Assembly (NCBI RefSeq): GCF_964340395.1
Contig: NC_135559.1
Location: 23,790,964 to 23,854,963 of the forward strand
Source of the DNA: Glandiceps talaboti
Lineage: Eukaryota; Hemichordata; Enteropneusta; Spengelidae
Direction: 5' to 3'
Length of the DNA: 64,000 nt
The first letter of the stretch is position 1, and every line of letters begins with the position of its first letter. A program made the position numbers and the translations under genes. Shown here piece after piece: positions 25,246 through 38,500 of this stretch. Under the pieces are notes generated by a model. It had not been told where the DNA came from. It did not search any database and saw nothing but the letters and a program-made list of their open reading frames with translations.

Positions 25246-28200
25246 CTTTCCTGCGGTTGATACATCGATGGAAACAATTTACTTTTGTTCGGGTAGTGTC
25301 AATAATTCACCAAATTTTATCGAAGTCTGAGACATCACATAGCAGTTGAAATAAAGTGTCCTGGCCTGCACAGCATTACTGTTCTCTCCGATGCTAAAGT
25401 ATGACCAATTGAGAACTTCCCAACTTTGGAATTCTGAGGTTAGTTAATATGCTAAGCTGGTAGAAATGTGTTAATTGGCCTCATCATCTATATCAACAGA
25501 AATAAAGAAGTGTCGGGTATTTGCATAATCTTCTTTTCCATCTTTTCATTGTATGCATGGACACTCAGACCACTATAGAAAGTTGTCCTGCTGCTAGACG
25601 TTCGGGCTTTCTCCCGACGAAGTTTGCTGTGATGGCGAACGCCCATCCTTGTCATATTGTAAATTCAGAATAACACCTGAGGTCTAGTAGCTAGACTAGG
25701 ACATGAGTAGCTGTGGCCAGATTCATAGGAAGTATTTATAGTAGGACCACAGAAACTTCAAAGGCTTATTTATTCCTTATTGTTTAGTATAATGTCGTAG
25801 CCTTATTTTACAAATTGTGACACGAACTTGGCTGCTTTATAATGAACATGCAGGACAATAGCCACCTTAGCTCTGAAATATGATTTGAGAACTCTCTGTC
25901 AGCAGTTGTGTCGCAGTTCTCTGAGTGCACATTTCCAAACTTTGACCCCTCTTTTTTACACCTGACCCCATGAAGACATTACACAAATATCCATTATCGG
26001 ATAAAATCTAATTTTAGACTCTAGGTTAGATGCTTGCTCTGATTCACTTTTTATGATATTATCCTATAAAAAGTACTCTGTACGTGCGAAGAGTAATATT
26101 AGAGTCTAAAATTCGATTTTGTTGGCGTCTGTCAAATCGCTACCTAGTCTTGCTGCTAGATGTTCGTGCTTTCTTTCGATACTATAAGCGAACGAAGTTC
26201 GCAGTGAGGGCTTGCCTTGGATGTTCCATCCTCGATAGCGATGTTCGGTCGTGTGTCGTATTGTATCGGAAGGACATCCGAGGTCTAGCAGATAGTCTAA
26301 TCGCTACCATGAAAAGAGGCCAATGGTTTGCGTGATGTTGAAAATAAAACATCCATATGATTATTATATTGAAACGGCTTAGTGAATACACACAACTAGC
26401 ACTATAAACGGAGATGTGTTCCAACTCAGACTCAGACCACTAATGAATATTTTCAGTGGTCTGAGGTTACACAGACAAGGAACACAAAATTGCAGTCCCG
26501 TGCTTTTATAATGTTTTGCACTCGCAAATCCGTCATCAAAGAATGTACACTTGCTATTGAATCCAGGATGAATAAAGTTTAAACGTTGTAAACCTTTCTC
26601 GCATATATTCTGACAGTGATGTTGAATTTGAGGGAAAATTCTGTTTCACAATAGAATAGACTAGCCAAGATTTAATACTGACTACATAGCTCTTCAATGT
26701 AAGTGTGAGCAGTGAAGTGAAAACAGCTAGTGTACTTCCCGTTTCTCGGACAAGGCAACATTATATCGCCCTTCACATGCTATTGTTTGTTATTGGTAAA
26801 ACAAAAGGCGTTCTATAGAATATCATATCCCTTCATCGCTAAAATTAACACAGACGATAAAATGACAAATGCAAGTTATCGAATATTCAGGACAAACACC
26901 TTTTTCAGTTAGAAAAACTTCCCTTTTTGAAATGGAGATTAGTCCCCAGCATCATTTTCACAAATCTGCGAAGAGGCCTTGATTGACACAACATTGTACA
27001 GTCATGGACACAGTCTATCTGAGAGACATTCCTTACTGTTCACAAATATAGACATTTCTACTAGGCTACATCCATTTCGTAGGGTCTATGATCCATCTCA
27101 GACCGGTTGACCACTAGTGGTCTGAGGGTCTATGTCGCCCTGCTTGCATACGGAGTAGGTCGCCTACAAAGAGACAGTTGTGAAACCTGGGCTTACCTGA
27201 AATGCTAGTAACTAAAGATTTAACCCATCTGTGTTCAAATATCAGCAATAAATCGACTATTTAGTAATTTTACCTCGCCTTGACTACAAAAGTACTAGTC
27301 CCAGTCCGGAGGACCAGAAATCCCGAAATCACAAGTTCAATCGTAATGAATGCCCACGTGGACGCCCGATCAAATGAGTTTGTAAGGCGGGACTTTGAAA
27401 TCAATCGGAACTGGAAAAGTTCCGATTTAGACACTTTTTGTGATCGTACCAGCGACTACTATCGTCAAAAAGATGTAAAATGAGTACATATTCGACCGAT
27501 TGCTAATATTTGATAGCTTTATATACACAAAAAATTATATGTAATTATTTTGTTATTGTGCGAAAGTATTTTGTTTTCGCACTCGCTATAGGCCGGTTAC
27601 TTTTCATAGGACGGTGTTGAGCGAAACGCGTGCACCGTCTGCAAGCAGGACTGTGATCCATGGTACAACATCTGAGCACAGGCAAGGAACACAGTTTCTT
27701 GTCTGTGATCTGAGGTACAACTACTGACCATTATCGGATTGAGAGGTGTCAACGAGTTCCAGCAAGATGCTTAGTTTAGACAAACAAGTTTTATTTACAC
27801 ATAGCCCCAAAGCATAGGCTGGTGGCATTATTCACCATATGGGTACAGGTACAAGAAGGTGCTAAAAGGTGTTACTTTTAGCATCGGCAGAATTGTAATG
27901 GTGTATAATTTATTGACGTACGTGCAGTGTAGAGGCGTATAGTAGGCAAACTGGGGAAGGCATTGTTTGTGGAGATGTTGTTTCTAAAAAATATATATGT
28001 TGACTGTTGTCAAGTTGCTATGACAGCAGTGGGTAGCTAGGCTGAGGTCACCAGTAGGTGTAGGACGGATTATCAACACAAGTCATCAAAGGAATATGAA
28101 TAAAGGAAATGTATCTGCATCAACTTTAAACACTAAGTCTTCTGAAAATATTGAAAACAAGTGTTCTTTTTTTATTTAGATTTAGTTTCAACATTTCGAA

Positions 28201-29901
28201 GTGTCACAACAGTGAGATATACATTATGTCTATGATGCATGACACATGAGTATAAATTAATTACTTTTAATAAAATTTCCTGACAATCTGAATGAAGTAC
28301 CATTTTTCATTTGTTTGACATATTGGATTTAAAGTGTTACTATAAAGGGTTATATAGTAACAAATGTAGTAATGTTGTTTCACCATATAAAAAAGATTCT
28401 TTTTACTTTAATTGCTGGTAGTAAAGGTCAACTTACTTTTACATGACTAAAATGATTACACTAAATGAGAAATAAGGTACCAGTTATTGAAATAGGCCAC
28501 TACTGTACAAGTATAAATACTTTCCCCATGTACAAATCATCTTTGTTTATTGTTTATTTACTTACATTTGTTTATTCATATATTTTGGGGGGTTGCTGTT
28601 GCAGAAGATATTTATCACATTTCTTGCTTTTCTTATTTCAATAAAAAAATTACTGAAAATGGATCAGATGCACAAGTGGTGATGTAAAATATTTCAACAA
28701 TATAACTTTGATTTACAGCCATGTCAGTGGTATTTACAAATTCTGATATCTAGTTGCAATCTTGTTGCTTGACATTTTTGTTTTGTATCTGGATTCACTA
28801 AAGCAAACAGGAAATACACTTAGAGATAAAAGACCTCTTACTCCACCTAAAAGAAATTTGATTACTTCTTTGTCAAAGTGGTAATAGTATAAAAACAGTC
28901 AAAAATAAAAAAAATGGTAGTTACTAAAATGCATATATAGCCTATGTAGGCCCAACAATGTTACATATACTTTCACCATTAAAATATATCACTTTATGAT
29001 AAAAATCCAGTTATTGCTGTGATCCCTGAAACCAAAGATGGGGAGAAATGAATATATAAATATAAACAGTAAATAAACACATGCAGGTCACCCTTGTCTG
29101 TCATTCCCGTCAAAAGGTCACAAATGCACATGGCGACACTTTCTGTCAAAGTGCAATATACCTATATTACGGAACCATTCACTGCATGCACTCGTACTTC
29201 TACAAGTTTGACTGTCGACAATGGATTTATGCGGGCCAAACTTGAGAGAAGATTGTTTTAGCATTAGATATGAAAATATACATGAAGTCTTATTTGAGTC
29301 TACAGCTAAAATTTGACACACAGAAAGCATGGGGTACACCATCAATAACTACGTATGACACCATGACATTGCATACACGTTTGAAACTACGACAATATCG
29401 TATGCGGTATGGCCAACATTTAATTTGGCCGCCACCATGACCAACAAGATAAAACACTAATCATAGGCAATTTTGGGCTGAAAAAATCTGATTTTATGAG
29501 TAGATCAATGAAATAGTTTGACTAACAGTAATATCAACATACATACCACAAAACAAATGCACGTAATGGCGTTCCATCTTCTTGATTATGTATATCAACA
29601 TTGTCAATATTTTTTCAGCTTCAGAAAGTGTAAAAATAAGATTCAACCTCTCTATCCTTCGGGATAGTGATCATATATATTATGCCGATCCCATGACCAA
29701 TATTTGATGATAATTTCAATGTTTGTAAGCAAAATTATATACGAGAAGCGATCGTAAGGTCAAGGCCCTCGCATTCAATGCACGTTGATAAACTATGACA
29801 GATTGCTTTGTTTGTTGTAGACCATGACACGTGCAAGTGCACATGGCGGAATTATGCTCATTGATTGGTCAATGGAATCTGTCAATCAATCTTAGCAATC
29901 A
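25246..29901. other. intronic sequence, largely unrecognised
   Basis: This is the interior of the TTAA-flanked segment. Two diverged related stretches lie at about 25588-25700 and 26146-26295 (shared 'tgctgctaga.gttcg.gctttct' and 'gaggtctag.ag.tag'). Inverted 'cagaccact' / 'agtggtctg' motifs occur at 26434-26463 and near 27096-27125. Short ORFs (for example 26084-26335, 27280-27483) show no recognisable motif. No kinase exon is missing here because the reading phase joins 23277 directly to 30734. Confidence 0.45.
27139..27649. mobile_element. 0.5-kb inverted-repeat element, CCTGCTTGCA termini
   Basis: The left end CCTGCTTGCATACGG (27139-27153) is matched by an inverted TGCAAGCAGG at 27640-27649, with partial similarity further in ('gtgcaccgtc'). 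The same terminal sequence bounds the 110-bp element near 12210. The interior is CpG-richer than its flanks and carries a 67-codon ORF with no recognised domain. Confidence 0.45.
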
Positions 29902-30017
29902 GTCAACTGGATAGTCATTCAGCAAATGAACACCTATTTTTAGCATGGACTAGCATATGGATAAACATTTTTAAAAACTGTACAGTTGTGCTACAATGCC
30001 ATTGGCGGTATTTTTGT
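29902..30017 (+). mobile_element. 3'-end fragment of the hairpin-headed element family
   Basis: It starts in 'caactggatagtcattcagc', includes 'agcatggactagcatatgg', and ends with the family terminus 'caatgccattggcggtattt'. It directly abuts the dispersed repeat at 30025. Confidence 0.8.
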
Positions 30018-30024
30018 GACTGAA

Positions 30025-30220
30025 TGGTAACTATATAACAAAAGTACAATATTTTACCAACTTTCTGTGTGAAATGTGTTCTATAGTGTGTGTGAGTCAT
30101 CATATGAAACCACTAACCACTTTATTACTTTGCTAAAACAAAAGTGCATAGTTGAAGAGCTGAACAGCAGAACCACTGCTACATATGTTACAATAACAAA
30201 ACAAAAAGAACAAAAAAACC
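30025..30220. repeat. dispersed repeat, second copy of 12780-12960
   Basis: The same ordered blocks as at 12780 are present ('accaactttctgtgtgaaat', 'catatgaaaccactaaccac', 'ttgaagagctgaa'). This copy carries a small GT expansion near 30088. Confidence 0.7.
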
Positions 30221-30394
30221 AGCTGGATTTAAGCAAAACGGCGACATACATGACCTTGTTATATCGGAAGCTATAAGCTATACCAAAAATAATTGAATTC
30301 AAAAAATGGTATAAATCACTTCTCACACATATTTATTTTATAAATAGAAATTGCAATGTCATTTGATTGGACTTTCCCTTTAAAGGAAGAATTA

Positions 30395-30540
30395 GTCAAG
30401 ACATGAGGAACCCATCCGTGATATGCAAATTAGGCCTAAAGATGAATTTTGGTCAAAACATTATTTCTTATGAACTATGATGTAGAGTTTGCTTAAATTG
30501 TAGGGATTCTTCCAGAGATGCAAATTTATACCCTACACTA
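30395..30540 (+). mobile_element. internal fragment of the hairpin-headed element family
   Basis: 'catccgtgatatgcaaatta' and 'gatgaattttggtcaaaaca' match the body of the full-length copies. Both ends are missing. Confidence 0.6.
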
Positions 30541-30733
30541 TGTTGCTGTATATGTTACTGTATATTTTTAAATTACAGTGAATGTAATATTTCAGTAGTT
30601 TGAAATCGTATCATTTCAATAATTGGGTGTTCAACATATTGAGGTATCACTTTTTATTGTTTGATAAGTTTGGAGTGGAGGTCTGTTGAGGAATGAGTTT
30701 ATAACTGTTGTATGTGATCTGTACTTTATACAG

Positions 30734-30869
30734 AGACCTAATAAAACGACTGCTTGTTGTTGACCGAACAAAGAGACTGGGAGCCATGAAAAATGGTGCT
30801 GACGATGTACGCAAACATAAATGGTTTAAAGGAATGGACTGGGATGAAGTCAGGGATCGTAGATTAACG
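30734..30869 (+). CDS. PRKX: PRKX-type kinase, end of catalytic core (exon with the amplified donor)
   Basis: The acceptor is 'tttatacag' and the donor is GTAAGT at 30870. Translation gives KDLIKRLLVVDRTKRLGAMK, then NGADDVRKHKWFKGMDW and DEVRDRRLT. The arginine of the H-I region (TKRLG) and the HKWF motif close the C-lobe; DEVRDRRLT begins the AGC C-tail. The exon ends in phase 0 after Thr, and the next coding exon at 40415 begins PPIIPK. The last 27 nt of this exon plus the first ~15 nt of the intron are the source of the 42-bp minisatellite that fills the following intron. Confidence 0.95.
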
Positions 30870-32590
30870 GTAAGTATGAGAGTGTAGATTAACAGTAAGT
30901 ATAGCAGTGTAGATTAACAGTAAGTATAGCAGTGTAGATTAACAGTAAGTATGGAAGTGTAGATTAACAGTAATTATGGCAGTGTAGATTAACAGTAAGT
31001 ATAGCAGTGTAGATTAACAGTAATTATGAGAGTGTAGATTAACAGTATGAGAGTGCAGATTAACAGTAAGTATGAGAGTGCAGATTAACAGTAAGTATGG
31101 CAGTGTAGATTAACAGTAAGTATAGCAGTGTAGATTAACAGTAATTATGAGAGTGTAGATTAACGGTATGAGAGTGCAGATTAACAGTAAGTATGAGAGT
31201 GCAGATTAACAGTAAGTATAGCAGTGTAGATTAACAGTAAGTATTGCAGTGTAGATTAACAGTAAGTATGAGTGTGCAGATTAACACTAAGTATGAGAGT
31301 GCAGATTAACAGTAAGTATAAGAGTGTAGATTAACAGTAATTATGAGAGTGTAGATTAACAGTAAGCATAAGAGTGTAGATTAACAGTAAGTATGAGAGT
31401 GTAGATTAACAGTAAGTATAAGAGTGCAGATTAACAGTAAGCATAAGAGTGTAGATTAACAGTAAGTATAAGAGTGTAGATTAACAGTAAGTATGAGAGT
31501 GTAGATTAACAGTAAGTATGAGAGTGCAGATTAACAGTAAGTATGGCAGTGTAGATTAACAGTAAGTATGAGAGTGTAGATTAACAGTAAGTATAGCAGT
31601 GTAGATTAACAGTAAGTATGGCAGTGTAGATTAACAATAAGTATAGCAGTGTAGATTAACAGTAAGTATAACAGTGTAGATTAACAGTAAGTATGAGAGT
31701 GTAGATTAACAGTAAGTATGGCAGTGTAGATTAACAGTAAGTATGAGAGTGTAGATTAACAGTAAGTATAGCAGTGTAGATTAACAGTAAGTACAGCAGT
31801 GTAGATTAACAGTAAGTACAGCAGTGTAGATTAACAGTAAGTATGAGAGTGCAGATTAACAGTAAGTATGGCAGTGTAGATTAACAGTAAGTATGAGAGT
31901 GTAGGTTAACAGTAAGTATAAGAGTGTAGATTAACAGTAAGTATGAGAGTGTAGATTAACAGTAAGTATGAGAGTGTAGATTAACAGTAAGTATGAGAGT
32001 GTAGATTAAAAGTAAGTATGGCAGTGTAGATTAACAGTAAGTATGGCAGTGTAGATTAACAGTAAGTATGAGAGTGTAGATTAACAGTAAGTATGGCAGT
32101 GTAGATTAACAGTAAGTATGGCAGTGTAGATTGACAGTAAGTATAGCAGTGTAGATTAACAGTGATTATGAGAGTGTAGATTAACAATAAGTATGAAAGT
32201 GTAGATTAACAGTAAGTATGGCAGTGTAGATTAACAGTAATTATGAGAGTGTAGATTAACAATAAGTATGAAAGTGTAGATTAACAGTAAGTATGGCAGT
32301 GTAGATTAACAGTAATTATGAGAGTGTAGATTAACAGTAAATATGGCAGTGTAGATTAACAGTAAGTATGAGAGTGTAGATTAACAGTAAGTATGAGTGT
32401 AGATTAACAGTAAGTATGGGATTGTAGATTAACAGTAAGTATGGTAGTGTAGATTAACAGTAAGTATAAGAGTGTAGATTAACAATAAGTATGAGAGTGT
32501 AGATTAACAGTAAGTATGGCAGTGTAGATTAAAAGTAAGTATGAGAGTGTAGATTAACAGTAATTATGAGAGTGTAGATTAACAATAAGT
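30870..32590 (+). repeat. 25-bp minisatellite derived from the exon-intron junction, zone 1
   Basis: About 69 units, each reading gtagattaacagtaagtat plus a variable 'gagagt' / 'agcagt' / 'ggcagt' segment. The unit is the last ~11 nt of the preceding exon (gtagattaac) joined to the first bases of the intron (gtaagtat). Nearly every unit therefore carries a GTAAGT-type donor. Rare variants read gtaattat, gtgattat or aataagta. Reading through from the exon meets an in-frame stop within the first unit. Confidence 0.97.
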
Positions 32591-35500
32591 AGAACTATAG
32601 ATGAAGTCAGGCAGTGTAGATTAACAGTAAGTAGAACTATAGATGAATTCAGGTATTGTAGATTAACAGTAAGTAGAACTATAGATGAAGTCAGGGATTG
32701 TAGATTAACAGTAAGTAGAACTATAGATGAAGTCAGGGATCGTAGATTAACAGTAAGTAGAACTATAGATGAAGTCAGGTATTGTAGTTTAACAGTAAGT
32801 AGAACTATAGATGATGTCAGGGATTGTAGATTAACAGTAAGTAGAACTATAGATGAAGTCAGGGATTGTAGATTAACAGTAAGAAGAACTATAGATGAAT
32901 TCAGGTATTGTAGATTAACAGTAAGTAGAACTATAGATGAAGTCAGGGATTGCAGATTAACAGTAAGTAGAACTATAGATGAAGTCAGGGATTGTAGATT
33001 AACAGTAAGTAGAACTATAGATGAAGTCAGGGATCGTAGATTAACAGTGAGTAGAACTATAGATGAAGTCAGGGATTGTAGATTAACAGTAAGTAGAACT
33101 ATAGATGAATTCAGGTATTGTAGATTAACAGTAAGTAGAACTATAGATGAAGTCAGGGATCGTAGATTAACAGTAAGTAGAACTATAGATGAAGTCAGGT
33201 ATTGTAGATTAACAGTAAGTAGAACTATAGATGAAGTCAGTGATCGTAGATTAACAGTAAGTAGAACTATAGATGAAGTCAGGGATTGTAGATTAACAGT
33301 AAGTAGAACTATAGATGAAGTCAGGGATTGTAGATTAACAGTAAGTAGAACTATAGATGAAGTCAGGGATTGTAGATTAACAGTAAGTAGAACTATAGAT
33401 GAAGTCAGGGATTGTAGTTTAACAGTAAGTAGAACTATAGATGAAGTCAGGGATTGTAGATTAACAGTAAGTAGAACTATAGATGAAGTCAGGGATCGTA
33501 GATTAACAGTAAGTAGAACTATAGATGAAGTCAGGGATTGTATATTAACAGTAAGTAGAACTATAGATGAAGTCAGGGATTGTAGATTAACAGTAAGTAG
33601 AACTATAGATGAAGTCAGGGATTGTAGATTAACAGTAAGTAGAACTATAGATGAAGTCAGGGATTGTAGATTAACAGTAAGTAGAACTATATATGAAGTC
33701 AGGGATCGTAGATTAACAGTAAGTAGAACTATAGATGAATTCAGGGATCGTAGATTAACAGTAAGTAGAACTATAGATGAAGTCAGGTATTGTAGTTTAA
33801 CAGTAAGTAGAACTATAGATGAAGTCAGGGATCGTAGTTTAACAGTAAGTAGAACTATAGATGAAGTCAGGGATCATAGATTAACAGTAAGTAGAACTAT
33901 AGATGAAGTCAGGCAGTGTAGATTAACAGTAAGTAGAACTATAGATGAAGTCAGGGATTGTAGATTAACAGTAAGTAGAACTATAGATGAAGTCAGGCAG
34001 TGTAGATTAACAGTATGTAGAACTATAGATGAAGTCAGGGATCGTAGATTAACAGTAAGTAGAACTATAGATGAAGTCAGGGATTGTAGATTAACAGTAA
34101 GTAGAACTATAGATGAAGTCAGGGATTGTAGATTAACAGTAAGTAGAACTATAGATGAAGTCAGGGATTGTAGATTAACAGTAAGTAGAACTATAGATGA
34201 AGTCAGGCAGTGTAGATTAACAGTATGTAGAACTATAGATGAAGTCAGGGATTGTAGTTTAACAGTAAGTAGAACTATAGATGATGTCAGGGATTGTAGA
34301 TTAACAGTAAGTAGAACTATAGATGAAGTCAGGGATTGTAGATTAATAGTAAGTAGAGATGAAGTCAGGGATTGTAGATTAACAGTAAGTAGAACTATAG
34401 ATGAAGTCAGGCAGTGTAGATTAACAGTAAGTAGAACTATATATGAAGTCAGGTATTGTAGATTAACAGTAAGTAGAACTATAGATGAAGTCAGGGATCG
34501 TAGATTAACAGTAAGTAGAACTATAGATGAAGTCAGGGATTGTAGATTAACAGTAAGTAGAACTATAGATGAATTCAGGGATTGTAGATTAACAGTAAGT
34601 AGAACTATAGATGAAGTCAGTGATCGTAGATTAACAGTAAGTAGAACTATAGATGAAGTCAGTGATCATAGATTAACAGTAAGTAGAACTATAGATGAAG
34701 TCAGGGATTGTAGATTAACAGTAAGTAGAACTATAGATGAAGTCAGGGATTGTAGATTAACAGTAAGTAGAACTATAGATGAAGTCAGGGATTGTAGATT
34801 AACAGTAAGTAGAACTATAGATGAAGTCAGGGATTGTAGATTAACGGTAAGTAGAACTATAGATGAAGTCAGGGATTGTAGATTAACAGTAAGTAGAACT
34901 ATAGATGAAGTCAGGGATTGTAGATTAACAGTAAGTAGAACTATAGATGAAGTCAGGGATTGTAGATTAACGGTAAGTAGAACTATAGATGAAGTCAGGG
35001 ATTGTAGATTAACAGTAAGTAGAACTATAGATGAAGTCAGGCAGTGTAGATTAACAGTATGTAGAACTATAGATGAAGTCAGGGATTGTAGATTAACAGT
35101 AAGTAGAACTATATATGAAGTCAGGTATTGTAGATTAACAGTAAGTAGAACTATAGATGAAGTCAGGGATCGTAGATTAACAGTAAGTAGAACTATAGAT
35201 GAATTCAGGGATCGTAGATTAACAGTAAGTAGAACTATAGATGAAGTCAGGTATTGTAGATTAACAGTATGTAGAACTATAGATGAAGTCAGGCAGTGTA
35301 GATTAACAGTATGTAGAACTATAGATGAATTCAGGTATTGTAGATTAACAGTAAGTAGAACTATAGATGAAGTCAGGGATTGTAGATTAACAGTAAGTAG
35401 AACTATAGATGAAGTCAGGGATTGTAGATTAACAGTAAGTAGAACTATAGATGAAGTCAGGGATTGTAGATTAACAGTAAGTAGAACTATAGATGAAGTC

Positions 35501-38500
35501 AGGGATTGTAGATTAACGGTAAGTAGAACTATAGATGAAGTCAGGGATTGTAGATTAACAGTAAGTAGAACTATAGATGAAGTCAGGGATTGTAGATTAA
35601 CAGTAAGTAGAACTATAGATGAAGTCAGGGATTGTAGATTAACGGTAAGTAGAACTATAGATGAAGTCAGGGATTGTAGATTAACAGTAAGTAGAACTAT
35701 AGATGAAGTCAGGCAGTGTAGATTAACAGTATGTAGAACTATAGATGAAGTCAGGGATTGTAGATTAACAGTAAGTAGAACTATAGATGAAGTCAGGGAT
35801 TGTAGATTAACAGTAAGTAGAACTATAGATGAAGTCAGGGATTGTAGATTAATAGTAAGTAGAGATGAAGTCAGGGATTGTAGTTTAACAGTAAGTAGAA
35901 CTATAGAAGAAGTCAGGCAGTGTAGATTAACAGTAAGTAGAACTATATATGAAGTCAGGTATTGTAGATTAACAGTAAGTAGAACTATAGATGAAGTCAG
36001 GGATCGTAGATTAACAGTAAGTAGAACTATAGATGAAGTCAGGGATTGTAGATTAACAGTAAGTAGAACTATAGATGAATTCAGGGATTGTAGATTAACA
36101 GTATGTAGAACTATAGATGAAGTCAGGGATTGTAGATTAATAGTAAGTAGACCTATAGATGAAGTCAGGTATTGTAGATTTACAGTAAGTAGAACTATAG
36201 ATGAAGTCAGGGATCGTAGATTAACAGTAAGTAGAACTATAGATGAAGTCAGGGATCGTAGATTAACAGTAAGTAGAACTATAGATGAAGTCAGGTATTG
36301 TAGATTAACAGTAAGTAGAACTATAGATGAAGTCAGGGATCGTAGATTAACAGTAAGTAGAACTATAGATGAAGTCAGGGATTGTAGATTAACAGTAAGT
36401 AGAACTATAGATGAAGTCAGGCAGTGTAGATTAACAGTAAGTAGAACTATAGATGAATTCAGGTATTGTAGATTAACAGTATGTAGAACTATAGATGATG
36501 TCAGGGATTGTAGATTAACAGTGAGTAGAACTATAGATGAAGTCAGGGATTGTAGATTAACAGTAAGTAGAACTATAGATGAAGTCAGGGATCATAGATT
36601 AACAGTGAGTAGAACTATAGATGAAGTCAGGGATTGTAGATTAACAGTAAGTAGAACTATAGATGAAGTCAGGTATTGTAGATTAACAGTATGTAGAACT
36701 ATAGATGAATTCAGGTATTGTAGATTAACAGTAAGTAGAACTATAGATGAAGTCAGGTATTGTAGATTAACAGTATGTAGAACTATAGATGAAGTCAGGC
36801 AGTGTAGATTAACAGTATGTAGAACTATAGATGAATTCAGGTATTGTAGATTAACAGTAAGTAGAACTATAGATGAATTCAGGTATTGTAGATTAACAGT
36901 ATGTAGAACTATAGATGAAGTCAGGGATTGTAGATTAACAGTGAGTAGAACTATAGATGAATTCAGGTATTGTAGATTAACAGTATGTAGAACTATAGAT
37001 GAAGTCAGGCAGTGTAGATTAACAGTATGTAGAACTATAGATGAATTCAGGTATTGTAGATTAACAGTAAGTAGAACTATAGATGAAGTCAGGGATTGTA
37101 GATTAACAGTATGTAGAACTATAGATGAAGTCAGGTATTGTAGATTAACAGTAAGTAGAACTATAGATGAAGTCAGGGATCGTAGATTAACAGTAAGTAG
37201 AACTATAGATGATGTCAGGGATTGTAGATTAACAGTAAGTAGAACTATAGATGAAGTCAGGGATTGTAGATTAACAGTAAGTAGAACTATAGATGATGTC
37301 AGGGATTGTAGATTAACAGTGAGTAGAACTATAGATGAAGTCAGGGATTGTAGATTAACAGTAAGTAGAACTATAGATGAAGTCAGGTATTGTAGATTAA
37401 CAGTAAGTAGAACTATAGATGAAGTCAGGGATCGTAGATTAACAGTAAGTAGAACTATAGATGAAGTCAGGGATCGTAGATTAACAGTAAGTAGAACTAT
37501 AGATGAAGTCAGGCAGTGTAGATTAACAGTAAGTAGAACTATAGATGAATTCAGGGATTGTAGAATAACAGTAAGTAGAACTATAGATGAATTCAGGGAT
37601 TGTAGAATAACAGTAAGTAGAACTATAGATGAAGTCAGGGATTGTAGATTAACAGTAAGTAGAACTATAGATGAATTCAGGGATTGTAGAATAACAGTAA
37701 GTAGAACTATAGATGAAGTCAGGGATTGTAGATTAACAGTAAGTAGAACTATAGATGAATTCAGGGATTGTAGAATAACAGTAAGTAGAACTATAGATGA
37801 AGTCAGGGATTGTAGATTAACAGTAAGTAGAACTATAGATGAATTCAGGGATTGTAGAATAACAGTAAGTAGAACTATAGATGAAGTCAGGGATCGTAGA
37901 TTAACAGTAAGTAGAACTATAGATGAATTCAGGTATTGTAGATTAACAGTAAGTAGAACTATAGATGAAGTCAGGGATCGTAGATTAACAGTAAGTAGAG
38001 CTATAGATGAAGTCAGGGATCGTAGATTAACAGTAAGTAGAACTATAGATGAAGTCAGGGATCGTAGATTAACAGTAAGTAGAACTATAGATGAAGTCAG
38101 GGATTGTAGATTAACAGTAAGTAGAACTATAGATGAAGTCAGGGATTGTAGATTAACAGTAAGTAGAACTATAGATGAAGTCAGGGATTGTAGATTAACA
38201 GTGAGTAGAACTATAGATGAAGTCAGGGATTGTAGATTAACAGTAAGTAGAACTATAGATGAAGTCAGGGATTGTAGATTAATAGTAAGTAGAGATGAAG
38301 TCAGGGATTGTAGTTTAACAGTAAGTAGAACTATAGAAGAAGTCAGGCAGTGTAGATTAACAGTAAGTAGAACTATATATGAAGTCAGGTATTGTAGATT
38401 AACAGTAAGTAGAACTATAGATGAAGTCAGGGATCGTAGATTAACAGTAAGTAGAACTATATATGAAGTCAGGTATTGTAGATTAACAGTAAGTAGAACT

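Larger units (their letters stand above)
23318..30383. mobile_element. 7-kb intronic segment with TTAA-flanked terminal inverted repeats
   Basis: The left end is TTAA then agggaaggtccaat (23318-23335). The right end, read inversely, is TTAA then agggaaagtccaat (30383-30366). Similarity continues imperfectly for about 33 bp, including a 'ttgcaattt' block in both arms. TTAA at both borders could be a target-site duplication. The interior contains nested elements (24295-25245, 27139-27649, 29902-30220) and no ORF above about 85 codons, so any transposase is lost or never existed. The segment lies inside the kinase intron 23278-30733. Confidence 0.5.

Noticed and set aside
26084-27483. Basic short ORFs (26084-26335, 27280-27483) as transposase remnants
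   Set aside because: They were considered because of the CpG-rich context and nearby inverted repeats, but no catalytic motif or zinc finger is visible and the lengths are within chance expectation.
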